This document shows positions 33,021 to 41,702 of a stretch of DNA of 64,000 nucleotides, piece by piece. The first letter of the stretch is position 1, and each line of letters opens with the position of its first letter. The position numbers and the translations under genes are program-made. Under the pieces are notes generated by a model. The model had not been told where the DNA came from. It saw nothing but the letters and a program-made list of their open reading frames with translations, and did no database searches. Origin of the DNA: Mesorhizobium sp. (GTDB taxonomy: Bacteria; Pseudomonadota; Alphaproteobacteria; Rhizobiales; Rhizobiaceae); contig NZ_SUHQ01000023.1 in assembly GCF_004962245.1 (NCBI RefSeq), positions 60,341 through 124,340 of the forward strand, in the 5' to 3' direction.

Positions 33021-34853
33021 CTATTCCTCTTGATAGGCTGGGGCGATGGCCGGGGGTGGCTCGATCGCGCCGGCCTTGACACGGACTGGCTTGAGAGCCG
33101 GTCGGTCGACGTCTTTCACGATCGTCAGTGACCGCGGAAAGAATTCAATGTTGTGCTGACCACGGCCGATATTGAGGATCGCGGCGTCGGCAAGACGCGC
33201 CTTCAGCATCGACAGCACCCGCCTCAGCGTCACGCCGTCGAACGTATCCAGAGCCTCGTCGATGATCACCCATTTTGGCTGCCGCAAGACAAGTCGGGCA
33301 AAGGCAAGCAGGCGCTGCTCGTCTTCGCCCAGTTCACGCTCCCAGCGCGCGGAGCGGTCGAGCGAGGACGACAAGCGCTCGAGACCGACCTCGGCAAGCA
33401 CCGCCGAGATCTCGGCATCGTCCGCCGTGGCCGTGCCGTCGGCATGGTTGAGCACCTCGCGCAGCGTGCCGAGCGGGAAATAGGGGGTGCGTGGAACGAA
33501 GGCGAGCACTGCTCCGGCCGGCATGCCGATACGCCCGCTTCCCCACGGCCACAGACCGGCAATGGCGCGAAAGAGCAGCGTCTTGCCGGCGCGCGGCTCT
33601 CCCGTGATCATGATGCGCTCGCCGGCGCGGATTTCGACATGCGGCTCGGCAAGTCTCGTGCATCCATCCGGCGACGCAACCTCGAGTGCCTCGAATGTCA
33701 GGCTACCGTCCGGGTTCTCGCCGAACGCGATGCGCCTTTCGGTGTGGTGAAGCACGTCGGTTTCGCCAAGCGCAATGCGGAAGTCGGCAACCCGCATCAG
33801 CGTGGCCCGCCAATCGGCGATGCCGCCGATATTGTTGATGAACCAGCGCAGCGACGAGTGGACCTGGTTGAAGGCCCCGACCGCCATCATCAGCCCGCCG
33901 AAGCTGATATCGCCGGCGAAATAGACCGGCGCCGCGACCAGGATCGGCGCAACGACGGTGATCCAGCCATAGGTATCGGTCACCCAGGAAAGATTGATCT
34001 GTGCGCTGTAGATGCGCCGCATGGCGCCGAGCAGGCTGCCAAGGTCGAGTTCAAGCCGTCGTTTCGCGTCAGCCTCGCCATGCGCAAGGGCGATGGCATC
34101 GACATTCTCATTGACGCGGACCACCGAGGATCGCAGCTCCGCTTCACGCGTATAGCGGTCGTTGTTGAAGCGAATGAGCGGCCGTCCGACAAGCCAGCTC
34201 AGCCAGGAGGCGGTGCCGGCATAAAGGATCGCGGCCCAGACCATGTAGCCGGGTATGGCCAGTGAATAGCCGCCGACATGGAAGACGAAGCCCGAAGACA
34301 GCGTCCATAAGACGCCTACGAAGGAAACAAGCAGAATGAGCGACTGCAGCAGGCCGATGCCGAGACCGGTGGAGAGATCGGAGAGATGCCCGGCATCCTG
34401 CTGCATGCGTTGGTCGGGGTTGACGCCGATGGCGCCGGCGTTGGCGAGCCGGAAGGCGCGGCTGGGCCGCATCCATTCGTCGATCAGGTCGAGCGTCAGC
34501 GCCTCACGCAGCTTCAGCCGGATCATCTGGTCGAGCCAGGTCTGGCCGATATTGAGCACCACAAGCCCACCGGCAATGGCGGCAAAGACAACAAGCTGAT
34601 GCAGGAAGCCCTGCATGTCGCGGCGTGCGATCGCGTCGTAGAAAGGCTGATTCCAGCGGTTGAGCAGGATCTGTCCGATCGAGGTTGCCACAATGACGGC
34701 TATGACGCCTATCGACATCCACAGCAGCGTCTTGCGAACCGGCGAGGTCGTCAGCGCCAGCCGGATTGTCGCGAGCTGGTCGCGCAGGCTGCTGGCCTCA
34801 ACCGACGCGGCACCCGGCCGTGCGTTGGCCTTGTCGTCCGGATGATCAGCCAT
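33021..34853 (-). CDS. ABC transporter, fused membrane and ATPase domains (YddA/BacA type)
   Basis: A 610-residue half-transporter. The N-terminal membrane domain (about residues 40-340) is of the SbmA/BacA type, with marks ILLNRWNQPFYDAIARRD and WRWRM-like segment QTWLDQMIRLKLREALT. The ATPase domain follows. Walker A is GEPRAGKT; the signature is the degenerate LGEDEQRLLAFARLVL and Walker B is KWVIIDEALDTFD, as usual for this group. Relatives carry antimicrobial peptides, vitamin B12 or long fatty acids. The ATG at 34853 is used; an upstream extension is possible. Confidence 0.85.
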   Translation of the reverse strand: MADHPDDKANARPGAASVEASSLRDQLATIRLALTTSPVRKTLLWMSIGVIAVIVATSIGQILLNRWNQPFYDAIARRDMQGFLHQLVVFAAIAGGLVVLNIGQTWLDQMIRLKLREALTLDLIDEWMRPSRAFRLANAGAIGVNPDQRMQQDAGHLSDLSTGLGIGLLQSLILLVSFVGVLWTLSSGFVFHVGGYSLAIPGYMVWAAILYAGTASWLSWLVGRPLIRFNNDRYTREAELRSSVVRVNENVDAIALAHGEADAKRRLELDLGSLLGAMRRIYSAQINLSWVTDTYGWITVVAPILVAAPVYFAGDISFGGLMMAVGAFNQVHSSLRWFINNIGGIADWRATLMRVADFRIALGETDVLHHTERRIAFGENPDGSLTFEALEVASPDGCTRLAEPHVEIRAGERIMITGEPRAGKTLLFRAIAGLWPWGSGRIGMPAGAVLAFVPRTPYFPLGTLREVLNHADGTATADDAEISAVLAEVGLERLSSSLDRSARWERELGEDEQRLLAFARLVLRQPKWVIIDEALDTFDGVTLRRVLSMLKARLADAAILNIGRGQHNIEFFPRSLTIVKDVDRPALKPVRVKAGAIEPPPAIAPAYQEE

Positions 34854-34971
34854 AAGCGAGATCCTTGCATGCGAAAGTGGTGCTAACCCGGTAACAGGCC
34901 CAGTCACCGGCATCGACGGGGCACACCCGAACCTGTCCTCGACAGATAGGTGAGAAAAAGCGCAATTCCCT

Positions 34972-35760
34972 TCACGAACGCGTCACTCGGTCAGCCGGCG
35001 ACGGTGCGTTCCCGGCCTGGGACAGCCGACCGAGTCTTGTGGCGCCATGTGGCGAGAAAACCGGCACGAAGACGCGGCGGGAGGCGCGCTGGACGACCGG
35101 CACGCCCTGATAGAGCCGCTTCTGCGCCTCGACCACGATGACGCCGGAAAAGATCGGCCAGAACCTGCGGCCGGCGCGCTCCAGCACATTGTGGAACCGC
35201 ATCATGAAGCGTCGCCGCGATGGCGGGAAGAACAGGGCATCGGACCAGGCCGCGGGCGTGAAGTTTGCTTCGCGCAGCAGTTCGGTGAGCTGGCCGCGCG
35301 AGAACGGTCGGCCGCTGCCGAAAGGCGTATGCTCGAAACGGGCCCAGACACCGCGCCGGTTGGGCACGACGATGACGACGCGGCCGGCGGGCGACAGCAC
35401 CCGCCAGATTTCGTTCAGCGTTTCGCGCGGGTTCTCGGCATGCTCGAGCGAATGGACGAGCAGCATGCGGTCGATGGAGGCATCGACCAGCGGCAACTCC
35501 TCATCGAAGACCAACGCGGTCGCGGTCGGCCCCGTGGCCGGCCAGACCACCGCGCCTTGCGTCGCCGGCATGAAGGCAAAGACGCGCTCCGCGTCTGTGC
35601 CAAACCGCTCGAGCCACGGCAATGTGTAACCGAGGCCGACCAGCCGCTCATTGGGTATAACAGCCCATATCGAGGACAGCGCCATGGTGATCGAGCGTTC
35701 GGCCAACCGCCCGAGCGTGGTCGAATAGAAGGAGCGGAGATCGACGATATCGGAATGCAT
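34972..35760 (-). CDS. SAM-dependent methyltransferase-domain protein
   Basis: A 262-residue protein with a class I methyltransferase core. Marks: ERLVGLGYTLPWLERF (motif I is weak), LPLVDASIDRMLLVHSLEHAE (motif IV-like) and IWRVLSPAGRVVIVVPNRRG. The C-terminal part is basic and ends in an RVTRS tail. It is divergent from gloB with 110 bp between, and this pairing seems common in Hyphomicrobiales. The methyl acceptor is unknown; ubiquinone or lipid acceptors are often suggested. Confidence 0.8.
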   Translation of the reverse strand: MHSDIVDLRSFYSTTLGRLAERSITMALSSIWAVIPNERLVGLGYTLPWLERFGTDAERVFAFMPATQGAVVWPATGPTATALVFDEELPLVDASIDRMLLVHSLEHAENPRETLNEIWRVLSPAGRVVIVVPNRRGVWARFEHTPFGSGRPFSRGQLTELLREANFTPAAWSDALFFPPSRRRFMMRFHNVLERAGRRFWPIFSGVIVVEAQKRLYQGVPVVQRASRRVFVPVFSPHGATRLGRLSQAGNAPSPADRVTRS

Positions 35761-35870
35761 GCGCGGGACGGTATATTCGATGCTGTTCAAGTTCAACAAA
35801 GGCGGATGACATCGGCGGGCAAGCGCCCTATGTCTGCGGCGGCAAGGGGGCCACGAAGGAGAGAGACGCG

Positions 35871-36638
35871 ATGCCGGTTGAAATCGAACAGTTCATGTGC
35901 CGCAGCGACAATTTCGGTGTGCTGGTGCATGACCCGAAAAGCAGCCAGACCGCGATCATCGACGCGCCCGAGGAGGCGCCGATCCTGGCCGCGATCGAGC
36001 GTACCGGCTGGACGCCGACCATGATCCTGACCACCCATCATCATGTTGACCATGTCGAGGCCAATCTGGCGCTGAAGGAGCGCTTCAAGCTGCGCATCGT
36101 CGGACCGGAGGCGGAAAGGGCCAAGATCCCCGGCATCGACGAAACCGTCGAGCAAGGTTCGGTCGTCCACCTCGGCGAGGAGAGGATCGACGTGATCGCC
36201 ACGCCCGGCCACACGGCAGGCCATGTCTCCTATCATCTGCCGGCGTCGAAAGTGGCGTTCACCGCCGATACGCTGTTCGCGCTCGGCTGCGGCCGGCTGT
36301 TCGAATGCAAGCCGCCGGTGATGTACGATTCGTTGAAAAAGCTCGCGGCATTACCGGCCGAGACGGTCGTCTATTGCGGCCATGAATATACGCTCGCCAA
36401 CGCCCGCTTCGCGCTGACCGTCGACCCGACCAACTCGGCTTTGAAGGAACGCGCCGCGAAGATCGAAGCGCTGCGCGCCGATGGCAAGCCGACGCTGCCG
36501 ACCACCATCGGCGAGGAACTGTCGACCAATCCGTTCCTGCGGTGGCACGATCCGGCAATCCGCAAGCATCTCGGTATGGAGAAGGCCTCCGACGCCGAAG
36601 TGTTCGCCGAGATCCGCAAGCGCAAGGATAATTTCTGA
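35871..36638 (+). CDS. gloB: Hydroxyacylglutathione hydrolase (glyoxalase II)
   Basis: Metallo-beta-lactamase-fold enzyme that hydrolyses S-lactoylglutathione, the second step of methylglyoxal detoxification. The metal site is THHHVDHV at residues 55-62, with further ligands in TPGHTAGHV, the Asp in FTADTLFALGCGR and the His in YCGHEYT. The 255 residues are standard. GGAGAGAGACGCG precedes the ATG. Confidence 0.95.
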   Translation: MPVEIEQFMCRSDNFGVLVHDPKSSQTAIIDAPEEAPILAAIERTGWTPTMILTTHHHVDHVEANLALKERFKLRIVGPEAERAKIPGIDETVEQGSVVHLGEERIDVIATPGHTAGHVSYHLPASKVAFTADTLFALGCGRLFECKPPVMYDSLKKLAALPAETVVYCGHEYTLANARFALTVDPTNSALKERAAKIEALRADGKPTLPTTIGEELSTNPFLRWHDPAIRKHLGMEKASDAEVFAEIRKRKDNF

Positions 36639-36647
36639 GCACCATGG

Positions 36648-36714
36648 CGCATGACCCCGCACCGAAGGTCAGCGTAGCAAAAATCGGAATCGATTTTCGC
36701 TGGGGATCATGCGC
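36648..36714. repeat. Family A-like palindrome downstream of gloB
   Basis: GCGCATGACCCC and GGGGATCATGCGC are the outer arms, with AAAATCGGAATCGATTTTCG as an inner palindrome. It follows the gloB stop by nine bases. Confidence 0.65.
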
Positions 36715-36724
36715 AAAATCAAAG

Positions 36725-36772
36725 TGCTACAGCGTCCTTTGCGCGTCCAACAGGACGCGCGGTGCTGTAGCG
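36725..36772. repeat. Family C hairpin upstream of the cupin gene
   Basis: CTACAGC...GCGCGTCC-AACA-GGACGCGC...GCTGTAG forms nested inverted repeats. A related hairpin, CGCGTCC with GGACGCG, lies at 46541-46566. Confidence 0.65.
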
Positions 36773-36800
36773 GTCTGGAAACCGTGAAGTTCTGGAGGCA

Positions 36801-37241
36801 ATGACCAGTTCCGCCGAAATCATCGCCACGCTCGGCCTGAAACCGCATCCGGAAGGCGGCTGGTATGCCGAGACCTTCCGCGATGGTGCGGAAGGCGCGC
36901 GCGGCCATTCGACCGCGATCTATTTCCTTTTGGAGCAGGAGCAACTGTCGGCCTGGCACCGCGTCAAGGACGCGGCCGAGGTCTGGCATTTCTATGCCGG
37001 CGCCCCGCTGGCGCTGTCGATGCATCAGGAAGGCGGGCCGGTGATCGAGCAGGTGCTCGGCACGGCACTGGCGGCGGGCGAGCGGCCGCAGGTCGTCGTG
37101 CCGGCAGGCTGGTGGCAGTCGGCACGCAGCCTGGGCGAGTGGACGCTGGTCGGCTGCACCGTGGCGCCGGGCTTCGATTTCGCCGCCTTCGAGCTGGCCG
37201 CGCCGGGCTGGAGCCCTAACCCAGCAAGAAGCCCATCGTGA
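36801..37241 (+). CDS. DUF985 cupin-family protein
   Basis: A 146-residue single-domain cupin. Marks: KPHPEGGWYAETFRD at the start, ARGHSTAIYFLLEQEQLSAWHRV and WHFYAGAPLALSM in the barrel, and VPAGWWQSAR. DUF985 proteins bind metal through a His set but have no agreed reaction. Its last 26 bp overlap the 3' end of the convergent YhhN-type gene. Confidence 0.88.
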   Translation: MTSSAEIIATLGLKPHPEGGWYAETFRDGAEGARGHSTAIYFLLEQEQLSAWHRVKDAAEVWHFYAGAPLALSMHQEGGPVIEQVLGTALAAGERPQVVVPAGWWQSARSLGEWTLVGCTVAPGFDFAAFELAAPGWSPNPARSPS

Positions 37242-37887
37242 TGCCCAGCTGGGCGGCGTAATACAGCACCCAGACCGCGTAGCGCATCCAGACGCGGTGC
37301 CGCGAGATGGCGGACAGCAGGAACCTTTCCGAGGCGAGCAGCCCGTCGGACGCGATGAACAGCACGGCGCCGCCGATCACCCAGACATGGCTCAGGGTGA
37401 GTGCTGAAATCCCCATGGCAAGGATTGCCGCGATATAGACGCTGATCGGAAGGCGCAGGGCGGGGCCGACACGGTGCCAGAGCGCAAACAGCATGGCGAG
37501 CGAAAACACGATCATTGCCACGGCAATCGCCGCGCGCCACGGCTCGGCCAAGAGCAGCCTGATTCCACCGCCGGAGCCCAGGAACAGCGCGACACAAAGC
37601 ATATGTGCAACGAGAAAACTGGCCAGCGCGCCGAGGAAGGCCTTATCGCCGTCGCGCGACAGCAAGGCATCACCGATGGCGCAGAGCGCAAGCGCAGTGA
37701 CGAGCAACCCCGGACCGCCCTGCAGCAGGGCCAGCACGGCGAGCAATGCCGCGGCCAGTGTCTTGACCGCCAAGCGTGCGAGGCTCAGTGGCATATCGAG
37801 GGTCAAGGCATAAATGATCGCCGCCACCACCGAAAACAGCAGCGTCGCATTGGCATTGGCTTCGATGCCGCCGGGAAACGGCGTCAC
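37216..37887 (-). CDS. YhhN-family membrane protein (lysoplasmalogenase-like)
   Basis: A 223-residue membrane protein with seven or eight hydrophobic segments. Family marks are the early LLVTALALCAIGDALLSRDGDKAFLGALASFL region (GD...LL.) and HVWVIGGAVLFIASDGLLA. YhhN/TMEM86 proteins hydrolyse lysoplasmalogens; activity in bacteria is not general knowledge for all members. The GTG at 37887 overlaps the stop of the upstream EamA gene as GTGA, so translation is probably coupled. Confidence 0.85.
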   Translation of the reverse strand: MTPFPGGIEANANATLLFSVVAAIIYALTLDMPLSLARLAVKTLAAALLAVLALLQGGPGLLVTALALCAIGDALLSRDGDKAFLGALASFLVAHMLCVALFLGSGGGIRLLLAEPWRAAIAVAMIVFSLAMLFALWHRVGPALRLPISVYIAAILAMGISALTLSHVWVIGGAVLFIASDGLLASERFLLSAISRHRVWMRYAVWVLYYAAQLGITMGFLLG

Positions 37888-38771
37888 GCACCGGCCTCGC
37901 TCGTTGCCTGCCTGCGCAACAACAGCGATTTCGCCGCAAGGATTGCCCCGCCGGTGATCAGCACGCAGGCGGCAAGGATGCGCAAGGACGGCTCGGCGAA
38001 GCCGGCGGCAATCAGCACCAGCGTCGACAGCAGCGGCGCGGCATAGCTCGCCGCGCCAAGCACCTGTATGTTGCCGCGCTTGACGCCGATATCCCAGGCG
38101 TAGAAGGCCGCGCCCACCGGCATCAGCCCGAGGCCGAGCACGGCCAGCCACTGGCCGGCGCCGTCAGGCAGCACCGTCTCTTCCAGCGCGAGATGGCAGA
38201 CAAGCGAAAGCGCGGCCGTAGCAGCGCAGAACCAGGTGACGATGCTGGTCGGCACCGACGGGAAGCGCCGTGACAGCAGCGAATAGGACGACCACAGCAC
38301 CGCGCAGACGCCGGCCATCGCATAGCCGAAGGCATAGCGCGCGTCGAAGGCAAGGTCGCCGCCCTTGGTGACGATCAGGAAAGTGCCGGCGAGGCCGAGC
38401 AGTGCGCCGACGACATGGTTCCAGGCCAGCCGCTCGCCCGGCATCAGCGCCGATCCGAGCACGATCAGCAGCGGCCACAGATAGGCGATGAGGCTCGCCT
38501 CCACCGCCGGCGCGTTGCGCAGCGCGGTGAAGTAGAAGAAGTGGTAGCCGAACAGGCCGGCAATGCCGATCACCCAGACTTGCGGCGGTATCTTCTCGCT
38601 CCTGTCGGCGGCCGGCATGAACAGCCGCGCAACGAGCCCGACGCCGGTGCCGATCGTGAAGGTGATCGCCGAAAGCAGGAACGGCGGCACCGCACCCGAC
38701 GCGTCCGTAAGCAACGCCAGCAGCGCCCACATGGCGACCGCCGAGAAGCCGATCAGTGTTGCGCGCCCCAT
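37884..38771 (-). CDS. EamA/DMT-family transporter
   Basis: A 295-residue membrane protein with about ten segments in two EamA halves. It begins RATLIGFSAVAMWALLALLT and includes FYFTALRNAPAVEASLIAYLWP, a feature of the YdcZ/aromatic amino acid exporter-like subgroup. Substrate unknown. The ATG at 38771 gives the normal length. Its stop overlaps the start of the YhhN-type gene by four bases, and the two form a membrane-protein pair. Confidence 0.87.
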   Translation of the reverse strand: MGRATLIGFSAVAMWALLALLTDASGAVPPFLLSAITFTIGTGVGLVARLFMPAADRSEKIPPQVWVIGIAGLFGYHFFYFTALRNAPAVEASLIAYLWPLLIVLGSALMPGERLAWNHVVGALLGLAGTFLIVTKGGDLAFDARYAFGYAMAGVCAVLWSSYSLLSRRFPSVPTSIVTWFCAATAALSLVCHLALEETVLPDGAGQWLAVLGLGLMPVGAAFYAWDIGVKRGNIQVLGAASYAAPLLSTLVLIAAGFAEPSLRILAACVLITGGAILAAKSLLLRRQATSEAGA

Positions 38772-38799
38772 ATCCGTCTCCGGCGGCGCGCGATCGCGC

Positions 38800-39588
38800 C
38801 TATTCTGTAACTTCGAACCGCCCCGCACTGACGGTGAGAGTGCCGATTTGCGTGCTGACCGTGGCGTGGATCGGCGCATATACGCCGGTTTGGCCAACCG
38901 GTGCAAACGTTACCATGATTCGGCTGCGATTCTTCAAGTAATTCAAGGCCTTGCGATTCTTGCGGTAACCCGCCACCGGCTCAAAACCCATCCTGCAAGT
39001 GACGGTATCGCCCTCGTAGCCCCGCACCGATGTCGAACCCTTCGAATCGTACGTCAAAGTCAGATTGGCGCGCATCTCGCCGTCATAGAGTTTCACCGTG
39101 CGCCCGCAGACCTTGTCGAGACTATCGGCATGGATGACGGTGGCGGCCATCGGGTCGAGCACCGACGCGAGATCGTTGGCGCCCAGCGGTATCCAATTCC
39201 TGGGATTACGCTTCCTCGGCGCAGGCACGACCTTTGTCGCGGTAACAGTGCCATTGGCGAACTGGATATCGATCATCGACGTTTTCTCGCCCGACTTGTA
39301 GTCGGCACGGAACGCCTGCGGCTGCAATTGCGTGCCCGAAATGCGCCCCTTTGACGAGATCGTGCCTCGCGTGTCGTCGAAAATTGTGGCGAGGCCGGCG
39401 CTGGAGACGCTGCCGTCGATCGAATAGGTGTCGCCTTCGTAACTGCTGGAAAAGGTTGCTTTCGCCACCGAGAGGCCAAGGAACGACACCGTATACTCGC
39501 CCTTGAAGGATCGTGGCGCGGCGGCGGACGTTGACGTAGGCAGCGCAACGGCGAGCAAGACAGCAAGAGCATGAGACGAACGAAGCAT
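38800..39588 (-). CDS. DUF3108 family periplasmic protein
   Basis: A 262-residue protein with a signal peptide (MLRSSHALAVLLAVALPTS..., cleavage near SAAA). The mature part is beta-rich: FKGEYTVSFLGLSVAKATF and VYAPIHATVSTQIGTLTV. DUF3108 proteins are envelope proteins of unknown role. The ATG at 39588 places the signal peptide at the very N-terminus. It is divergent from rpmB with 257 bp between. Confidence 0.85.
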   Translation of the reverse strand: MLRSSHALAVLLAVALPTSTSAAAPRSFKGEYTVSFLGLSVAKATFSSSYEGDTYSIDGSVSSAGLATIFDDTRGTISSKGRISGTQLQPQAFRADYKSGEKTSMIDIQFANGTVTATKVVPAPRKRNPRNWIPLGANDLASVLDPMAATVIHADSLDKVCGRTVKLYDGEMRANLTLTYDSKGSTSVRGYEGDTVTCRMGFEPVAGYRKNRKALNYLKNRSRIMVTFAPVGQTGVYAPIHATVSTQIGTLTVSAGRFEVTE

Positions 39589-39719
39589 GGCGGCGATCGG
39601 TCCTCGATTTTCGGCCGGAGATGGGCAATTCCGGCCTGGCATGTCCCTGTGCGACCGCTTATAGGCTGAATTCCGGCCTTTATGTGAAAGGCGCCGTCAC
39701 ACCGGGCGCAAGCCTGAGC

Positions 39720-39748
39720 TTGACGCATCGGCGAAATGCAACTATGGA
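39720..39748 (+). promoter_or_regulatory. Probable sigma-70 promoter of rpmB
   Basis: TTGACG, a 17-bp spacer and TATGGA, about 100 bp upstream of the rpmB start. The spacing is ideal and the -35 box strong; the -10 box is weak. Confidence 0.5.
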
Positions 39749-39845
39749 ACGCCAACTTTTTCCATAAGGCCGCCTGACCGAAACCGCGCGCCACCCGGCG
39801 CGGGCACAAAGGTTTGGTCAGACCGAGAACTGAAGGTTTAGAACC

Positions 39846-40142
39846 ATGTCCCGCACCTGCGAACTCACTGCCAAGGCAGTCATGTCCGGCAACAATGTGA
39901 GCCACGCCAACAACAAGACTAAGCGTCGCTTCCTGCCGAATCTCGTCAATGTGACCCTGATCTCGGAAGCGCTTAACCAGAATGTGCGCCTGCGCATTTC
40001 GGCCAACGCACTGCGCTCGGTCGAGCATCGCGGCGGTCTCGACGCCTTCCTCGCCAAGGCCGACGCCAAGGAACTGTCGCAGCGCGCCCGTCTGTTGAAG
40101 AAGCAGATTGCCAAGAAGCTGGCCGAACAGCCGGTCGCTTAA
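39846..40142 (+). CDS. rpmB: Ribosomal protein L28
   Basis: A 98-residue large-subunit ribosomal protein. It starts MSRTCELTAKAVMSGNNVSH and contains KTKRRFLPNLVNVTL and LRISANALRSVEH, typical of alphaproteobacterial L28. The protein is basic and single-domain. Its own promoter lies upstream. The next gene follows after 81 bp and has its own leader structure. Confidence 0.97.
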   Translation: MSRTCELTAKAVMSGNNVSHANNKTKRRFLPNLVNVTLISEALNQNVRLRISANALRSVEHRGGLDAFLAKADAKELSQRARLLKKQIAKKLAEQPVA

Positions 40143-40197
40143 TTCTTCAGGCGACCGCCTTCCAAGGAGTGTCGTCCGAACTCGGCATGACACTTCG

Positions 40198-40226
40198 CTG
40201 GTTCCATTACCCAGGATAAAAAAATG
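40198..40226 (+). ncRNA. preQ1-I-like riboswitch covering the start of the yhhQ-type gene
   Basis: P1 is CTGG (40198-40201) with CCAG (40211-40214). The loop begins TTC and ends AC directly before P1', as in known class I aptamers, where that C binds the ligand. An A-rich tail GATAAAAAA follows. The loop word CATT (40205-40208) can pair with AATG (40223-40226), which contains the start codon, and the ribosome site AGGA overlaps P1'. Ligand binding would block translation. The downstream product is a queuosine precursor transporter, which is the known target class. No covariance search was run. Confidence 0.68.
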
Positions 40227-40904
40227 ATCTTTTTCTCCCGATACCTGCCCTTCGTGGCCGCTATGGCGCTTGTCGTCGTGGCGTCGAACGTCCTCGTTCA
40301 GTTCCCGATGCAAGGCGCAGTCGGCGGCCTGTCGCTGGCCGACATTTTGACCTGGGGCGCCTTCACCTACCCCTTTTCCTTCCTGGTCACCGACCTTGCC
40401 AACCGCCGCTACGGCCCGGCGGTGGCGCGCCGGATCGTCTTTGTCGGCTTCATGACCGCAGTGATCTGCTCGATCCTCGTCCCGCCCTTGCTGTTCCGCC
40501 ACGGCCTGATCGAGTTCGAGACGACCGCCGAGCGGCTGGTGCGCATTGCTGCGGCTTCTGGCACCGCGTTCTTGATCGCACAATCGCTCGATGTGGCCGT
40601 GTTCAACCGGTTGCGCCGGCAGAGCTGGTGGCGGGCGCCGATCGTCGGCACGCTGGTCGGCTCGGTGTTCGATACCGCCGTGTTCTTCACCGTCGCCTTT
40701 TCAGCGGCCTTCGCCTTTGCTGGCCCGAACGATGGCTTCGCGCTCGAGACCGCGCCGCTGATGGGCGTGCTGCCGATTGAGGCCATGCGCTGGGTGTCAT
40801 GGGCGCTCGGCGACCTGGCGGTGAAGCTGATCATCGCGGTGGTAGCGCTGATCCCCTACCGGCTGCTTGCCGCCCGCTGGAGCCAGCCCGCACTGGCGGT
40901 ATAG
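40224..40904 (+). CDS. Queuosine precursor transporter (YhhQ type)
   Basis: A 226-residue membrane protein with about six segments, of the VUT/YhhQ family that brings in queuosine precursors such as preQ0 or preQ1. Family marks are the early SNVLVQFP, FTYPFSFLVTDLANRRYG, SLDVAVFNRLRR and the late SVFDTAVFFTVAF. The start codon is the last part of a preQ1-I-like pseudoknot. AGGA lies seven bases upstream. The stop TAG is joined to a family A repeat. Confidence 0.9.
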   Translation: MIFFSRYLPFVAAMALVVVASNVLVQFPMQGAVGGLSLADILTWGAFTYPFSFLVTDLANRRYGPAVARRIVFVGFMTAVICSILVPPLLFRHGLIEFETTAERLVRIAAASGTAFLIAQSLDVAVFNRLRRQSWWRAPIVGTLVGSVFDTAVFFTVAFSAAFAFAGPNDGFALETAPLMGVLPIEAMRWVSWALGDLAVKLIIAVVALIPYRLLAARWSQPALAV

Positions 40905-40958
40905 ACCATGATCCCGAAAAGTGGAATCCGGTTTTCGGAGAAGATCATGGTCAAACAA
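40904..40958. repeat. Family A palindromic intergenic repeat, copy 3
   Basis: GACCATGATCCCGAAAAGT, a CGGTTTTCGG part and AAGATCATGGTCAAACAAA. It matches copies 1 and 2 at both ends, and again begins on the TAG stop of the gene before it. Confidence 0.85.
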
Positions 40959-40969
40959 AGAGTTAAGCT

Positions 40970-41671
40970 GTGATCCCATGGGTCCAGCTCGATACCGCGA
41001 AAACGCCTGACGGCGACCACGAGCTTCGCCTGAAACGGCGCGGCACCGAATTCTCAATCATGCTCGGCTCGAACGAGCTGATGAACAGCCGCCTCAGCGG
41101 CTCCGAGGAAGCGCTGGCGAGACTGTCCTGCCAGAGGATTGCCGGCCGCAGGCAACCGAAAATCCTGATCGGCGGGCTGGGCATGGGTTTTACGCTGCGC
41201 GCGGCCCTTGCCGAGCTTGGCGCGGATGCCGGTATCGTTGTCGCCGAGCTGGTGCCCGCCGTCGTGGCGTGGGCGCGCGGCCCGATGGCCCCGGTGTTCG
41301 GCGGCTGTCTCGACGATCCGCGCGTGACGGTTCGCGAAGCGGATGTCGGACAACTCATACGGTCGGAAGCCTCTGCCTGGGATGCCATCCTGCTCGACGT
41401 CGACAACGGGCCTGAGGGGATCGTCCACAAGGCCAATGATGCTCTTTACAGCATTGCCGGGCTGAACAGCGCGAGAGCAGCGCTTAAACCCGGCGGCGTG
41501 CTGGCGGTGTGGTCGCAGGGGCCCGATAGCGGCTTTACACGCAGACTCAAGCAGGCGGGCTTCGCGGTCGAGGAAATCAAGGTCCGCGCCAACGGCAAAC
41601 GCGGCGCGCGCCACGTCATCTGGATCGCGACCAACGGACCCCGGCCCGCAGCAGCCAGCACGAAGCTGTAG
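40970..41671 (+). CDS. Spermidine synthase-like methyltransferase-fold protein
   Basis: A 233-residue Rossmann-fold protein. The nucleotide site is KILIGGLGMGFTLRAAL, followed by VAELVPAVVAWARG and the acidic DAILLDVDNGPEGIV, as in spermidine synthase-like proteins. The catalytic Asp pair of true spermidine synthase is not clear, so the substrate is open. The start is GTG at 40970, without a good ribosome site, right after a family A repeat. Confidence 0.8.
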   Translation: MIPWVQLDTAKTPDGDHELRLKRRGTEFSIMLGSNELMNSRLSGSEEALARLSCQRIAGRRQPKILIGGLGMGFTLRAALAELGADAGIVVAELVPAVVAWARGPMAPVFGGCLDDPRVTVREADVGQLIRSEASAWDAILLDVDNGPEGIVHKANDALYSIAGLNSARAALKPGGVLAVWSQGPDSGFTRRLKQAGFAVEEIKVRANGKRGARHVIWIATNGPRPAAASTKL

Positions 41672-41702
41672 ACCTATATTCGGCCGTTCCCGCCGACTGC
41701 CT

